64,000 nucleotides of DNA from Polaribacter sp. Q13 (GCF_016858305.2 NZ_CP074436.1:1384001-1448000), one strand, 5' to 3'. Counted from the first letter of the stretch, positions 53,482-63,272 are shown. A program made the numbers and translations. Notes: generated from the letters alone by a model not told the origin.

Positions 53482-54432
53482 ATGAAATATTTTATACTTA
53501 CTATTATTGTGTTTGTTTCTTCTTATACAATTGCACAAGAAAAATTTACTAAAGAAATTAGCCTAGTAACAGATAACGATCTTTATGTTTCTGCCCATAG
53601 AGATAGGTATTATACAAGTGGCATTTTTTTAACGTATAGATATCTTTCTAAAAATAAAAAACCCTCTTTAGAAAAACGCATTTTAGAATGGCAAATAGGG
53701 CAAGAAATGTATACGCCTTACAAAACTACAGTAGAAGATGTAAATGACCAAGATAGACCTTTTGCAGGATATTTATATGGAAGTTTCGGTATAAAAAGGA
53801 TTTATAAAAATAATCAAATTTTTAAGACATCTGCTCAAATTGGGGTAATTGGTACTAATTCTTATGCAGAAGAATTACAAGAATTTATACATGATATATA
53901 TGGTTTTAAAAAAGCAGTAGGATGGAAATATCAAATAAAAAATGCTTTTGCACTAAATTTTAATGCAGAATATTTAAAAACCATCTTAGAAACTACTGAT
54001 AATAACTTTGATATCACTTGGGTTAACAATTTAAATCTTGGTACTGTTTACACAAATATTTCTACAGGTTTTTATAGTAGAATTGGGCTAAAACCACTTC
54101 AGAAATTAGCAAATTCAATTGCATTTAATACTAATTTAAATAATAACCAAACAGATTATTATAGAGAAGTAGAATCCTTTTTTTTTATAAAACCAATGTT
54201 GCGATATGCTACTTATGACGCCACGCTACAAGGTAGTTTTTTAAACAAAACAAGTCCAATTACGAATGCATTAAAACCAATTGTTTTTGATATTGAGTTA
54301 GGTTTAAAATTTACAGTTAATCGTTTAAACTTTGGGTATTCTTTTAATTACAATACTAGTAAATCTAAAGATTTAAGATATACCTACGGGCATAAATATG
54401 GTAGTATAGCAATTAACTACCTGCTGCGTTAA
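53482..54432 (+). CDS. LpxR-like lipid A deacylase family outer-membrane protein (DUF2219)
   Basis: About 316 residues from the ATG at 53482, giving the signal peptide MKYFILTIIVFVSSYTIAQ; a TTG three codons upstream is unlikely. The DUF2219/LpxR pattern is present: TDNDLYVSAHRDRYYTSGIF near the N-terminus, with the Asn-Asp pair of the active site, then RPFAGYLYGSFG and a later HDIYGFKKAVGW. LpxR removes the 3'-acyloxyacyl chain of lipid A in Salmonella. In Bacteroidota the activity is not proven. A TATATTTG -7-like box lies only seven bases before the ATG. It is divergent from the PPK2 operon. Confidence 0.85.
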   Translation: MKYFILTIIVFVSSYTIAQEKFTKEISLVTDNDLYVSAHRDRYYTSGIFLTYRYLSKNKKPSLEKRILEWQIGQEMYTPYKTTVEDVNDQDRPFAGYLYGSFGIKRIYKNNQIFKTSAQIGVIGTNSYAEELQEFIHDIYGFKKAVGWKYQIKNAFALNFNAEYLKTILETTDNNFDITWVNNLNLGTVYTNISTGFYSRIGLKPLQKLANSIAFNTNLNNNQTDYYREVESFFFIKPMLRYATYDATLQGSFLNKTSPITNALKPIVFDIELGLKFTVNRLNFGYSFNYNTSKSKDLRYTYGHKYGSIAINYLLR

Positions 54433-54480
54433 CATCGTTTTCAATTACTTCTAGCGCTTTCTTTAAATCCTATTTTATTG

Positions 54481-55905
54481 CTATTCTTCAAAAAATTCAT
54501 CTTTAAAACCAATTAAATACAATTTTTCTTGCGCTCTAGTTAAAGCGGTATATAGCCATCTGTAGTATTCTTTAGATACACCTTCTGGCAAATAAGGCTG
54601 CTCTATAAACACCGTTTTCCATTGTCCTCCTTGAGATTTATGACAGGTCATGGCATATGAGAATTTTACTTGTAATGCATTAAAAAACACATTCTTTTTA
54701 ATTTCCATAAACTGTTTTGACTTCGATTTTATATGTGCATAATCTTCCTTTACTGCTTGATACAATTTGTTAGATTCTTCATACGTTAAAGAAGGCGTTT
54801 CACTAGTTAGTGTATCTAACAATAAAACCGTTTCAAAAGGTTGCATGTCTGGGTAATCAATCATACGAACTTCTACTTCTGCAAATTTAAAACCGTACAA
54901 TTCTTTAATAGAAAATATTTTTAAAATTTCACAAATATCTCCATTAGCTATAAAACCTGCGGTTGAATTTTCTTTTAACCAATAATAATTATTTTTTACC
55001 ACCATAATATAATCTCCAGCAGAAATTTCATTTTCTTGCCCTCGAATTTTCATTCTAATTTGTTGGTTATATTCATTTGCTCTTTTGTTAGAACGTACAA
55101 TAAATGCCGTATCCTCCACTCCATCACTATCATAAGCGGTAACCAATGCATCTTCAATATCATAACCATCATCTAATCTAATTATATCAGGAAAATTAAT
55201 ATCAAACTTAAAATTAGTGGTATCATTTTGAATCATCAACCTTAATAACGTTGCATTTGCAAGAATACCAGAATCTTCATGCTGACGCATAACTTCATCT
55301 AACTCTATTGATGTAACATTTTTATGATAATCATACACCAAGGTGTCTTCTTCTAAAGCAGGACTAATTTTTAATTTAACAGGAGGTAATTGAGCTGTGT
55401 CTCCAATAAAAATTAATTTACATTGATGACCAGAGTATACATAACGAATTAAATCATCTAATAAGGAGCCGGTTTCAAATAATTTCTGATTTTGTCTACT
55501 ATCCGGAATCATAGAAGATTCATCTACAATAAAAACCGTATTTCTATGCTTATTTGGTTGTAAAACAAAACCTACAGAACCATTTGATTGCTTTTTAGGA
55601 AAATATATTTTTTTATGAATTGTAAATGCAGGTCTTTTAGAATACACAGAAATTACTTTAGCAGCTCTACCAGTTGGCGCTAATAAAACTGCTTTTTTAC
55701 CGATGCTTACTAAACTATTTACATAAGCACTTATACTGGTTGTTTTACCTGTACCTGCGTACCCTTTTAACAAAAACAAGGCATCTGTGTCCTCTGTAAA
55801 ACTAAAATCGCTTAAAAGCCGTAATAATTTGCTTTGTTTAGTGGTTGGAAAATGTTGAAATTTTTTCAGTAATTCTGCGTAAAAATTGGATGTTTTATTT
55901 ATCAT
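54481..55905 (-). CDS. RecD-like ATP-dependent DNA helicase
   Basis: About 474 residues from the ATG at 55905 (MINKTSNFYAELLKKF); the frame is open further but the extra N-terminus is unlikely. Superfamily 1B motifs: Walker A LKGYAGTGKTTSIS, motif Ib region LLAPTGRAAKVIS, Walker B VFIVDESSMI, motif III FIGDTAQLPPV, and the C-terminal UvrD_C_2 motifs (ATPTGRA-like above, then AMTCHKSQGGQW and YTALTRAQEKLYLIG). It resembles stand-alone RecD/Dda helicases. It is monocistronic and convergent with the LpxR-like gene. Confidence 0.92.
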   Translation of the reverse strand: MINKTSNFYAELLKKFQHFPTTKQSKLLRLLSDFSFTEDTDALFLLKGYAGTGKTTSISAYVNSLVSIGKKAVLLAPTGRAAKVISVYSKRPAFTIHKKIYFPKKQSNGSVGFVLQPNKHRNTVFIVDESSMIPDSRQNQKLFETGSLLDDLIRYVYSGHQCKLIFIGDTAQLPPVKLKISPALEEDTLVYDYHKNVTSIELDEVMRQHEDSGILANATLLRLMIQNDTTNFKFDINFPDIIRLDDGYDIEDALVTAYDSDGVEDTAFIVRSNKRANEYNQQIRMKIRGQENEISAGDYIMVVKNNYYWLKENSTAGFIANGDICEILKIFSIKELYGFKFAEVEVRMIDYPDMQPFETVLLLDTLTSETPSLTYEESNKLYQAVKEDYAHIKSKSKQFMEIKKNVFFNALQVKFSYAMTCHKSQGGQWKTVFIEQPYLPEGVSKEYYRWLYTALTRAQEKLYLIGFKDEFFEE

Positions 55906-56010
55906 ATAAAAATTAATACAACAAAGATACATTGAATTGTAAATAAAAGTTTTTATCATAAAAAAAAAATTGTAGATTTGCCTTAAGACTATTAAAAAAA
56001 AATACTTACA

Positions 56011-56745
56011 ATGGGATTACTTGGAATGATTTTGGCGGCTCTTATAGCTGCAGTATTACTAGCTATTATTATAGTTAAATTTTTACCATTAAAATTAAGA
56101 TGGATTGCCTCTATATCTCTTTTGGCATTAACCGCTTTTTTAGTTTATAAAATATACTATGGTATAATGGAACCGATTATTTTTAATAAAAATAAAGTTG
56201 CAAAATACTCTAAAGTTATTCAAAACTTAAAAATAATTAGAGATGCAGAAGTTAAGCATTTTGAAGTAACAGGTACATACACTAAAGACAAGGCTGGTTT
56301 AATAAAGTTTATTGATAGCGCTAAATTAGCTTTAACAGAAACTAAAACTATTGTAGAAAAAGAACACAGAGGTGGTGGTATTATCATTGATGTAGAAAAA
56401 AGACAAACAGATACTATTGGTTACGAACCTGTTTCTAAATACTTTAAAGGAAAAAACTATAAAGAAATGTTTAAAGTACCTGGCGTTGCAGGTAAAGAGT
56501 TTGAAATAGAAGTAGGAACTGTAGAAAAAGTACCAGGAATGGTAGTACCAACGTTTTATGTTAAAACAGCAAAACAAGATATTTTAAAAGGAATGGATGA
56601 ATCTCTTCTTAAACAAGAATTAGAGCAAATTGCTACAGATCAAATTAAAGGAGAATATGTTTCTGTTGGTTCTTTAGATGAAGTTACAACTGGTGGTAAT
56701 TGGCCTCCTTCTTATGACAAAAAAGACGGTGATAAAGAAGAATAG
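56011..56745 (+). CDS. Hypothetical membrane-anchored protein
   Basis: A 244-residue protein with two N-terminal transmembrane segments (LIAAVLLAIIIVKFLPL and IASISLLALTAFLVYKI) followed by a soluble domain containing DAEVKHFEVTGTYTKDKAGL, a region that looks like a type-IV-pilin-type alignment segment, and GNWPPSYDKKDGDKEE at the end. I know similar proteins in Bacteroidota only as conserved hypotheticals. It is first gene of an operon with the DUF3822 gene and rsmD. A TAGATTTG -7-like box lies at 55973-55980 with a T-rich -33 region 19 bases upstream. Confidence 0.75.
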   Translation: MGLLGMILAALIAAVLLAIIIVKFLPLKLRWIASISLLALTAFLVYKIYYGIMEPIIFNKNKVAKYSKVIQNLKIIRDAEVKHFEVTGTYTKDKAGLIKFIDSAKLALTETKTIVEKEHRGGGIIIDVEKRQTDTIGYEPVSKYFKGKNYKEMFKVPGVAGKEFEIEVGTVEKVPGMVVPTFYVKTAKQDILKGMDESLLKQELEQIATDQIKGEYVSVGSLDEVTTGGNWPPSYDKKDGDKEE

Positions 56746-57550
56746 TATACATACTTTAACACACGTAAAAGATACTAAGTTATCCATCCAATTTAATTTG
56801 GATGGATTTTCTTTTTGTATAACAAATAATGCATCAAAAGAAACCTTTTACTTTTCTGAATACATCTTTAAAGAAAAACAATTAACGCCAGAAAATCTAT
56901 TAAAAAAAATAGAAGAAATATTTAAAACAGATATACACCTGCAAAAAGACTTTTCATCTGTATTAGTTATACATCAAAATAATTTATTTTCTTTGGTACC
57001 TAATCAATATTTTAATGAAGAAATACTTTCTGAATATCTTAATTTTAATATAAAAACATTAGCTACAGATTTTATTGCTTATGATGATATAGAAAGCATC
57101 AACGCAAAAAACGTATATGTACCTTATGTAAATATTAATAATTACTTATTTCAAAACTTTGGTGAGTTTGAATACAAACATCATTTAACCATTTTAATTG
57201 AAAAATTAATTACTTTCAATAATTCTGATCAAAAGAAGGTATTTGTAAATGTATCAAAAGAAGCTTTTGACATTGTTGTACTTCAAAATAAACAGCTCCT
57301 ATTTACAAATTCATTTAATTTTGAAACAAAAGAAGATTTTATTTATTATATCTTATTTACTTTTGAACAATTAAAATTAAATGTAGAAGAAACTCAACTA
57401 TCTTTTATTGGAGATATTGAAATGGCTTCTGAAATTTATAAAATCACGTATCAATATATTAGAAATGTTTCCTTTTTAGAAAGTGATAACAAAATTTTTA
57501 ATCAATTAGATGCTTCTAAACATTCAAATTATATCCTTTTAAATTCATGA
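56714..57550 (+). CDS. DUF3822 family protein
   Basis: About 278 residues from the ATG at 56714 (MTKKTVIKKNSIHTLTHV), overlapping the preceding gene by 32 bases; an upstream in-frame start at 56678 would add 12 residues. The pattern TKLSIQFNLDGFSFCI at the N-terminus, a central LVPNQYFNEEILSEYL and the ending SNYILLNS identify the DUF3822 family, which has an ASKHA/actin-like fold in models. Function unknown. Its stop overlaps the rsmD start by four bases, and this gene pair is common in Flavobacteria. Confidence 0.82.
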   Translation: MTKKTVIKKNSIHTLTHVKDTKLSIQFNLDGFSFCITNNASKETFYFSEYIFKEKQLTPENLLKKIEEIFKTDIHLQKDFSSVLVIHQNNLFSLVPNQYFNEEILSEYLNFNIKTLATDFIAYDDIESINAKNVYVPYVNINNYLFQNFGEFEYKHHLTILIEKLITFNNSDQKKVFVNVSKEAFDIVVLQNKQLLFTNSFNFETKEDFIYYILFTFEQLKLNVEETQLSFIGDIEMASEIYKITYQYIRNVSFLESDNKIFNQLDASKHSNYILLNS

Positions 57551-58086
57551 GAATAATATCTGGAAAACACAAAAGCAGACGTTTATCCGCGCCTAAAAAC
57601 TTACCTGTTCGTCCTACAACAGATATGGCTAAAGAATCGCTCTTTAACATCTTAAACAACACTTATTATTTTGATAGTATTGCTGTTATAGATCTTTTTT
57701 CTGGTACAGGAAACATTAGTTATGAATTTGGCTCTAGAGGAACCAAAGAAATTTATGCCATAGACGCACACTTTGGTTGCATAAAATACATTAACGAAAC
57801 TGCCAAAACCTTAGATTTACCTATAAACACTTTTAAAAGTGATGTTTATAAATTTCTAGAAAAGACTTCTTTACAAGCAGATGTTATTTTTGCAGACCCA
57901 CCTTATGATTTTGAAGAAGAACAATTCTTAAAAATAGTGGATTTGGTTTTTACCAAAAATTTACTAAAAGAAGATGGTATTTTAATTGTTGAACACTCTA
58001 AACACACAGATTTAACTAAAAATGAAAAGCATAGTTATGATAAACGTTATGGAGGAAATGTGTTTAGCTTTTTTGAAAACGAATAA
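57547..58086 (+). CDS. rsmD: 16S rRNA (guanine(966)-N(2))-methyltransferase RsmD
   Basis: A 179-residue methyltransferase. The N-terminus MRIISGKHKSRRLSAPK then VRPTTDMAKESLFNIL is diagnostic. The SAM motif is AVIDLFSGTGNISYEFGSRG, and the catalytic NPPY-type motif is VIFADPPYDF. It methylates G966 of 16S rRNA in the 30S subunit. It ends the operon; a large hairpin follows. Confidence 0.95.
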   Translation: MRIISGKHKSRRLSAPKNLPVRPTTDMAKESLFNILNNTYYFDSIAVIDLFSGTGNISYEFGSRGTKEIYAIDAHFGCIKYINETAKTLDLPINTFKSDVYKFLEKTSLQADVIFADPPYDFEEEQFLKIVDLVFTKNLLKEDGILIVEHSKHTDLTKNEKHSYDKRYGGNVFSFFENE

Positions 58087-58102
58087 ATTCTTGTAAAAAA
58101 AT

Positions 58103-58160
58103 AAACGCAAAGTTTGCAAAGTTTTAACACCTAATTCTTTGCGAACTTTGCGTTTTTCTT
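58103..58160. terminator. Large hairpin between rsmD and the MoxR gene
   Basis: AAACGCAAAGTTTGCAAAG (58103-58121) pairs with CTTTGCGAACTTTGCGTTT (58137-58155) with one mismatch; loop 15 bases, then TTTTC. The phrase CTTTGCG recurs again at 58166. It lies between convergent genes and can serve both. The sequence looks like a repeated genomic element rather than a simple terminator. Confidence 0.65.
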
Positions 58161-58198
58161 TACCTCTTTGCGACTTCTCTATACCTCTAGAGTTCGTT

Positions 58199-59152
58199 TT
58201 ACAACAAAGAATTAATAATATCTGCAACAGAAACACCTTCAGCTTCTGCTTTATAATTTTTTACAATTCTGTGCGATAAAATAGGGATAGCTACTGCTTT
58301 TACATTTTCTATATCCGGAGAAAACTTTCCGTTTATGGCCGCATGAGCTTTAGCCGCTAAGATTAAGTTTTGAGATGCTCTAGGACCTGCTCCCCAATCT
58401 AAGTACGATTTTACTAAATCTGTAGCTTCTTTAGATTTCGGCCTTGTTTTACCTACTAAACGAACTGCATATTCAATAACATTATCGGCAACAGGAATTT
58501 TACGTATTAGTTTTTGAATTTCCACAATTTCTTCCGCAGAAAATAATGACTTTATAATTTCTTTTTTATTACCCGTTGTACTTTTTACAACAGCTACCTC
58601 TTCTTCAAACGAAGGATATTCTAAATAAATAGAAAACATAAACCTGTCTAATTGCGCTTCTGGCAACGGATATGTTCCTTCTTGCTCAATTGGGTTTTGT
58701 GTTGCTAACACAAAAAAGGGTAAATCTAATTTATAATGATTTCCAGAAACGGTTACAGAACGCTCTTGCATCGCTTCTAACAAAGCTGCTTGTGTTTTAG
58801 GAGGAGTTCTATTTATTTCATCTGCAAGTATAATATTAGAGAAAATAGGCCCTTTTATAAATTTAAAATGTCTGTTTTCATCTAAAATTTCACTTCCTAA
58901 AATATCTGAAGGCATTAAATCGGGCGTAAATTGTATTCTTTTAAAATGCAATCCTAAAGCATCGGAAACAGTATTTACCAACAACGTTTTTGCTAAACCC
59001 GGCACTCCAACTAATAAGGAGTGACCACCACAGAAGACAGACAACAAAGTAAAACTAACAGCTTCATGCTGCCCAATTATAACTTTACCAATCTCTGTTT
59101 TTAACTTGTTGTATTTATCTACTAAATCTTTTACTGCTTTTACGTCAGACAT
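58199..59152 (-). CDS. MoxR family AAA+ ATPase
   Basis: A 317-residue chaperone-like ATPase. Walker A is LLVGVPGLAKTLLVNTV near residue 45, Walker B is NIILADEINRTPPKTQAALL, sensor 1 is FVLATQNPIEQEGTYPLPEA with the following RFMF arginine region, and the C-terminal lid has RPKSKEATDL and GAGPRASQNL. MoxR proteins assemble metalloenzymes or membrane complexes, often with VWA proteins; none is adjacent, though genes further downstream are convergent. Its start overlaps the stop of the upstream PPIase by one base. Confidence 0.93.
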   Translation of the reverse strand: MSDVKAVKDLVDKYNKLKTEIGKVIIGQHEAVSFTLLSVFCGGHSLLVGVPGLAKTLLVNTVSDALGLHFKRIQFTPDLMPSDILGSEILDENRHFKFIKGPIFSNIILADEINRTPPKTQAALLEAMQERSVTVSGNHYKLDLPFFVLATQNPIEQEGTYPLPEAQLDRFMFSIYLEYPSFEEEVAVVKSTTGNKKEIIKSLFSAEEIVEIQKLIRKIPVADNVIEYAVRLVGKTRPKSKEATDLVKSYLDWGAGPRASQNLILAAKAHAAINGKFSPDIENVKAVAIPILSHRIVKNYKAEAEGVSVADIINSLL

Positions 59153-60534
59153 TATTTATTTACTTCTTTTTTCCAGTTCTTCTCAAACGTACATTTACTA
59201 TACGCAGGTCCAATATTAATGTAGGTATCTTTTATTTTTTCTTTAGACCATTTTGTAATGGTTTCTTCTTTCTTTTTTTGAAGTGCTAATTGTTGTACTT
59301 TCACATAATCTTCAACAATATCTGCAACATGCGTATCTGTTCTATCTTTCATTAAAATGAACTTGTACATTTTATCACCAGATCTCTCCTCATCATAAAA
59401 AGGGTCTGTCATTTCTCCTTTTTTAAGATCACTTACTCTTGCATAAAAAGTAGGATCCATTCTGGTTAAATCAAACTTAGATTCTCCTGTAGACGGATTA
59501 ACAATAAGTCCACCATTATTCTTCGTGTCATCATCATTAGAATATTTTTTAACAGCTTCCTCAAAAGTTAATTCTCCTCCTTTAATTTCTAAAATAATAT
59601 GTTCTGCTTTATCTTTAAGTTCCTTCATTTTTTCTTCAGGAATTTCTGGTTGCATTAATATATGAGAAGCAACTCTTGTATTCCCTTTAATTGCATGTAA
59701 TTGCATAATATGATAACCAAATTGCGATTTAAATGGTTTAGAAACTTGACCAACGTCTAAAGTAAATGCCATTTCTTTAAATTCCTTAATAAAAGCAGAC
59801 TCTTTTGTTACCGTATATTCACCTCCATTACTTGTTACTCCAGGATCATCAGAATTAATAATAGCTTTCATTCTAAAACTAGATCCCTCTTCTATTTCTT
59901 TTTTTAGTTCATTTAATTTATTAATAATTCTGTCTGTTTCTTCTTTTGTAGGTATTGCTTTTAAAACTACTTGAGCAAGTTCTATTTCTGCCGGAAACTG
60001 AGGTAATTCTCCTTTTTCTTTTAATCCATTATAATACAAACGCACCTCTTCTGGAGTAACATCTATCTTTTCTGTAATTTTTTGTTGCTCTTTTTCTATT
60101 AAAAGATTTTCTGTTTGAACCGTAGACAATTCCTTTTTTAAATCATCTAAATCATTAAAACCATATGCTTTAATTACTTTTTCTTCACTCCCGTATTGCT
60201 GTGTAAAATATTTGATACTTCTATCTACTCTACCCATAACTTCTGAGTCGGAAACAGTAACACTATCTACAATGGCATGATGCGCCAATAATTTCTGTTG
60301 CATCAGTTCTTCTAGCATTTCACAATCTGTAATTTTTACTTTTCCTTCACTTCTTAATTCTACTTCTTGTTTAAATTTAGCAATATCAGAATCTAAAACA
60401 ATGTTTTTACCAATAACCACTGCTACACCATCTATTTTTACTTTTTGTGCTGATGTTTGCAATCCTAAAAACCCTAGAAAAAGGGTAAAAATTGAAATTT
60501 TAATATATTTTGAAATTGTTGTTCTGTGTTGCAT
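59152..60534 (-). CDS. SurA-like periplasmic peptidyl-prolyl isomerase
   Basis: A 460-residue protein with a signal peptide (IKISIFTLFLGFLGLQTSAQ), a SurA N-like chaperone segment (VDGVAVVIGKNIVLDSDI-type, then EEQLLIEKEQQKI-like helices) and two parvulin rotamase domains, at about 175-280 (ELAQVVLKAIP ... GQVSKPFKSQFGYHIMQLHA) and 285-390 (ASHILMQPEIPEE ... ). SurA escorts outer-membrane proteins. It is third of three PPIase-type genes in the unit, overlapping its neighbour by 35 bases. Confidence 0.9.
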   Translation of the reverse strand: MQHRTTISKYIKISIFTLFLGFLGLQTSAQKVKIDGVAVVIGKNIVLDSDIAKFKQEVELRSEGKVKITDCEMLEELMQQKLLAHHAIVDSVTVSDSEVMGRVDRSIKYFTQQYGSEEKVIKAYGFNDLDDLKKELSTVQTENLLIEKEQQKITEKIDVTPEEVRLYYNGLKEKGELPQFPAEIELAQVVLKAIPTKEETDRIINKLNELKKEIEEGSSFRMKAIINSDDPGVTSNGGEYTVTKESAFIKEFKEMAFTLDVGQVSKPFKSQFGYHIMQLHAIKGNTRVASHILMQPEIPEEKMKELKDKAEHIILEIKGGELTFEEAVKKYSNDDDTKNNGGLIVNPSTGESKFDLTRMDPTFYARVSDLKKGEMTDPFYDEERSGDKMYKFILMKDRTDTHVADIVEDYVKVQQLALQKKKEETITKWSKEKIKDTYINIGPAYSKCTFEKNWKKEVNK

Positions 60535-61345
60535 CTTTTACTATTATTTTTTCTATCTCTCTTAATAATTCAATTTTACGTTTATGTAAAATCATTTGTT
60601 TTATTGTAGGTGTAATATAACTTAAAGGCGCTATAGAATTTCGTTCTAACACGTCATTTATAGCCACCAAATATAAACCTATTGAATCTTGTTTTTCGAT
60701 GAATTTTGTTTTTTTTAACAGTTTTTCCTTTGAAAAAGGAAGTTTTAACAAAATGTTATCTAATTGCGTCCAAACAGAGTCGTTAAACTGATAAGATTTA
60801 AAACTTAGTTCTTGTTTTTCTAATATTTCTAGGTCGCTAATACTATCGGATTTAAAAAGCTTTAAAATATTTTTTTTGTCTTTTATATTCTTATCTACAT
60901 GAAGGAATTTTATTTTAACAAGTTCTTCATTTAATTTAAAATTCTCTTTATTCAACATATAATATGCCGCTAGTTCTTCATCAGAAATAACAGTATCTAA
61001 TTGTTGTTTTATTAATTGTTCTTTAAAGTTATTAATTAGCAAACTTTCTTTATAATCTTTAACCAAATCATCTATTTGATTCATCGTTTCTAAAGAACTA
61101 TTATTCTTAGCTTTTTCTAGTAAAAGTCTTTTTATTGCCCAATTCTGAATATAGCTTTTCACTAAAACTAGGCTATCACTTTTACTTATATTTTTAGGTA
61201 AAATATTTACCAAATCTTCTCTAAAAAGCTTTTCTGTATTAACAATAGCTACAATTTCTGAAGTATTGGTTTCTTTCTCTTTCATTGTAAAAAAATCACA
61301 AGAAGAAAAAAGAACAAGACAAAATAAGATAGCTAAATATTTCAT
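60500..61345 (-). CDS. PPIase-like lipoprotein without a clear rotamase domain
   Basis: A 281-residue protein with a lipoprotein signal (MKYLAILFCLVLFSSC). The order VNTEKLFREDLVNILPKN, followed by a helical SurA-N-like region and LAAYYMLNKENFKLNEELVK, matches the N-terminal half of the SurA/PrsA family. The rotamase part is strongly degenerate: no conserved FGYH or HIL motif is visible. It probably acts as a chaperone rather than an isomerase. It overlaps both neighbours (1 base and 35 bases), so it is translated with them. Confidence 0.8.
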   Translation of the reverse strand: MKYLAILFCLVLFSSCDFFTMKEKETNTSEIVAIVNTEKLFREDLVNILPKNISKSDSLVLVKSYIQNWAIKRLLLEKAKNNSSLETMNQIDDLVKDYKESLLINNFKEQLIKQQLDTVISDEELAAYYMLNKENFKLNEELVKIKFLHVDKNIKDKKNILKLFKSDSISDLEILEKQELSFKSYQFNDSVWTQLDNILLKLPFSKEKLLKKTKFIEKQDSIGLYLVAINDVLERNSIAPLSYITPTIKQMILHKRKIELLREIEKIIVKDATQNNNFKIY

Positions 61346-62979
61346 TATTTATTTTTGTAAAAATTTATTAATTTTTTCAATTCTTTTTTACTTACTTTAA
61401 TTTTGCTCTTTTTTCTTAAATCTGCAATCCAATTTTCTTCTAAAAAGTTTTGATAATCATTTATTACCTGACCTTTTATACTTTTTAAATCAGTTGTTTT
61501 ATAATTAGTAGTGTGTGTATCAAAAAACTTTTGCAAACCAATGGTATCACTAGAAGATTTTGTCCATATTTTTTCTTGCATTAATTCAAAAAGCAACAAA
61601 CCATCTTCATACTCTTTTAAAGTATATGCATATTCTGGTTCTGTATAAATTAAGTTTTCTTTGTAATACGTTAATATTTCTTCCTCTTCAAACATTTCAA
61701 AAAGTTTAAAAACGGCTAAATGTCTTCTATTTCTAATATATTTAATAAAAGCTTCTTGTGTAATATTTTTATCATTTATCCTTAAAATTGTGCTCTGTAA
61801 TGAATCTATAGGAAGTGCTGTTAGATTTTTTTTATTTAAAATCTTTTTAGCTTCTTCAAATTCTGTAATAGTATATTCTTTTTTCAATTTATTTACAACT
61901 GCTTTTTCAGACAACTGCATTCTAGAACTTTTTTTCACCTTTTCTTTTAACTCTTTTTTCATTTCATCAAAAGATTGAATAGGATGTTTCTTTAATAGCT
62001 TAGCAATATGCCAACCAAAACGAGTTTTAAATGGTTTAGAAAAATCATTTATATTTTCTAAAGCAAATACGGCATCATCAAATGGTTTTACCATTCTACC
62101 TGTACCAAATTTACCTAACTTACCTCCATTCTTTTTAGAACCCGGATCTTCTGAGTACTGCATTGCTAGATCTTCAAATTTCTCTTTATTTTTTAATTTG
62201 GTATAAATACTATCTATCTTCAATTTACCTACAGCCGTTGTATCTCTAATTAAAATGTGTGCCGCTTCTATTTCACCCTTAGACTCTTTTAAATCATCTA
62301 CTTGCATAATATGATATCCAAATTGTGTTCTAAAAGGCATAGAAATTTCACCTACTTTAGTATTATAAGCGGCTACCTCAAAGGGGTACACCATATTAAA
62401 AGCAGCGAAATAACCTAAATTACCTCCATTCCCTTTTCTTCCTGTTTTAGGATCATCTTGGGCAGATTTATCTTCGGAATACTGTGCTGCAATAGCTTCA
62501 AATTTTTCACCTTTTAGAATTCTTTCTCTCAATTCTAAGATTTTATTATAAAGCATTAAAGTGTCTTTTGGAGATGCTTCTCGTGGTAATCTTAATAAGA
62601 TATGTTTTGCCTTAACTTGGTTTTTTGTTCTAAAATAAGCATCTTTTACCAACTGATCTATAAACGTAGTATCTTGTAAATAGGGCGCAGAAAGTTGGTT
62701 TTTATACGTTTCCATTTCTCTCTTATAAGAAGGCAGTGTATCTAAATGAATACTATAAGCTTCTTTTACTTTTAACTTGTAATTAATATACAAGTCTAAA
62801 TTTTTAGAAACACTTTTAGCTTCTTTATTATCTATAGCATCTAAATTTTTTTCGTAGACTCTTTTAAATTCTGAAACAGTTGTTTTCTCTCCGTCTATAG
62901 TAACTAATGTTTTATCTTTCTTCTGTGAGAAGGCAGATATTGATACACCTAAAACTAATAATAAAACTATTTTCTTCAT
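61345..62979 (-). CDS. Periplasmic PpiC/parvulin peptidyl-prolyl isomerase
   Basis: A 544-residue protein with a signal peptide (MKKIVLLLVLGVSISAFSQ). Two parvulin domains are clear: KAKHILLRLPREASPKD with FRTQFGYHIMQVDDLKE (about residues 120-230) and AAHILIRDTTAVGK with FKTRFGWHIAKLLKKHP (about 230-330). The C-terminal 200 residues are helical and without a known domain. It folds exported proteins, probably outer-membrane ones. It is first of the three PPIase-type genes and follows the DUF493 gene by 11 bp. Confidence 0.92.
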   Translation of the reverse strand: MKKIVLLLVLGVSISAFSQKKDKTLVTIDGEKTTVSEFKRVYEKNLDAIDNKEAKSVSKNLDLYINYKLKVKEAYSIHLDTLPSYKREMETYKNQLSAPYLQDTTFIDQLVKDAYFRTKNQVKAKHILLRLPREASPKDTLMLYNKILELRERILKGEKFEAIAAQYSEDKSAQDDPKTGRKGNGGNLGYFAAFNMVYPFEVAAYNTKVGEISMPFRTQFGYHIMQVDDLKESKGEIEAAHILIRDTTAVGKLKIDSIYTKLKNKEKFEDLAMQYSEDPGSKKNGGKLGKFGTGRMVKPFDDAVFALENINDFSKPFKTRFGWHIAKLLKKHPIQSFDEMKKELKEKVKKSSRMQLSEKAVVNKLKKEYTITEFEEAKKILNKKNLTALPIDSLQSTILRINDKNITQEAFIKYIRNRRHLAVFKLFEMFEEEEILTYYKENLIYTEPEYAYTLKEYEDGLLLFELMQEKIWTKSSSDTIGLQKFFDTHTTNYKTTDLKSIKGQVINDYQNFLEENWIADLRKKSKIKVSKKELKKLINFYKNK

Positions 62980-62990
62980 AAAATACGTAA

Positions 62991-63272
62991 CTATAATGAT
63001 ATAATTCCTTTAATGTTTTCAGCTTTTAAATAATACGAAATCACTTTATCGGCACTTTCTATATTTAATACGATAGAAACGCTCACATATTTTCCGGTCT
63101 TAGACTTTTTTGTATTTATTACGGCTCCAGAATCGTTAAATAAATCTTCTACTTCTTGCACCTGATTGGCATCTGTAGGCACAATAAATTTATACAAATA
63201 ATCTGCAGGAAATTTAGTAGTACCATTTAGTTGCTCTTTTAACTTTGCATAAAACTCTTTTTTATCACTCAT
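62991..63272 (-). CDS. DUF493 family protein (YbeD-like)
   Basis: A 93-residue ferredoxin-fold ACT-like protein: FPADYLYKFIVPTDANQVQE near residue 20, GKYVSVSIVLNIESADKVIS and a YLKAENIKGII ending. YbeD-type proteins are thought to sense metabolites; in E. coli the gene is near lipoate synthesis, here it precedes the PPIase genes. Function unknown. It is first gene of the minus-strand operon that runs to moxR. Confidence 0.88.
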   Translation of the reverse strand: MSDKKEFYAKLKEQLNGTTKFPADYLYKFIVPTDANQVQEVEDLFNDSGAVINTKKSKTGKYVSVSIVLNIESADKVISYYLKAENIKGIISL

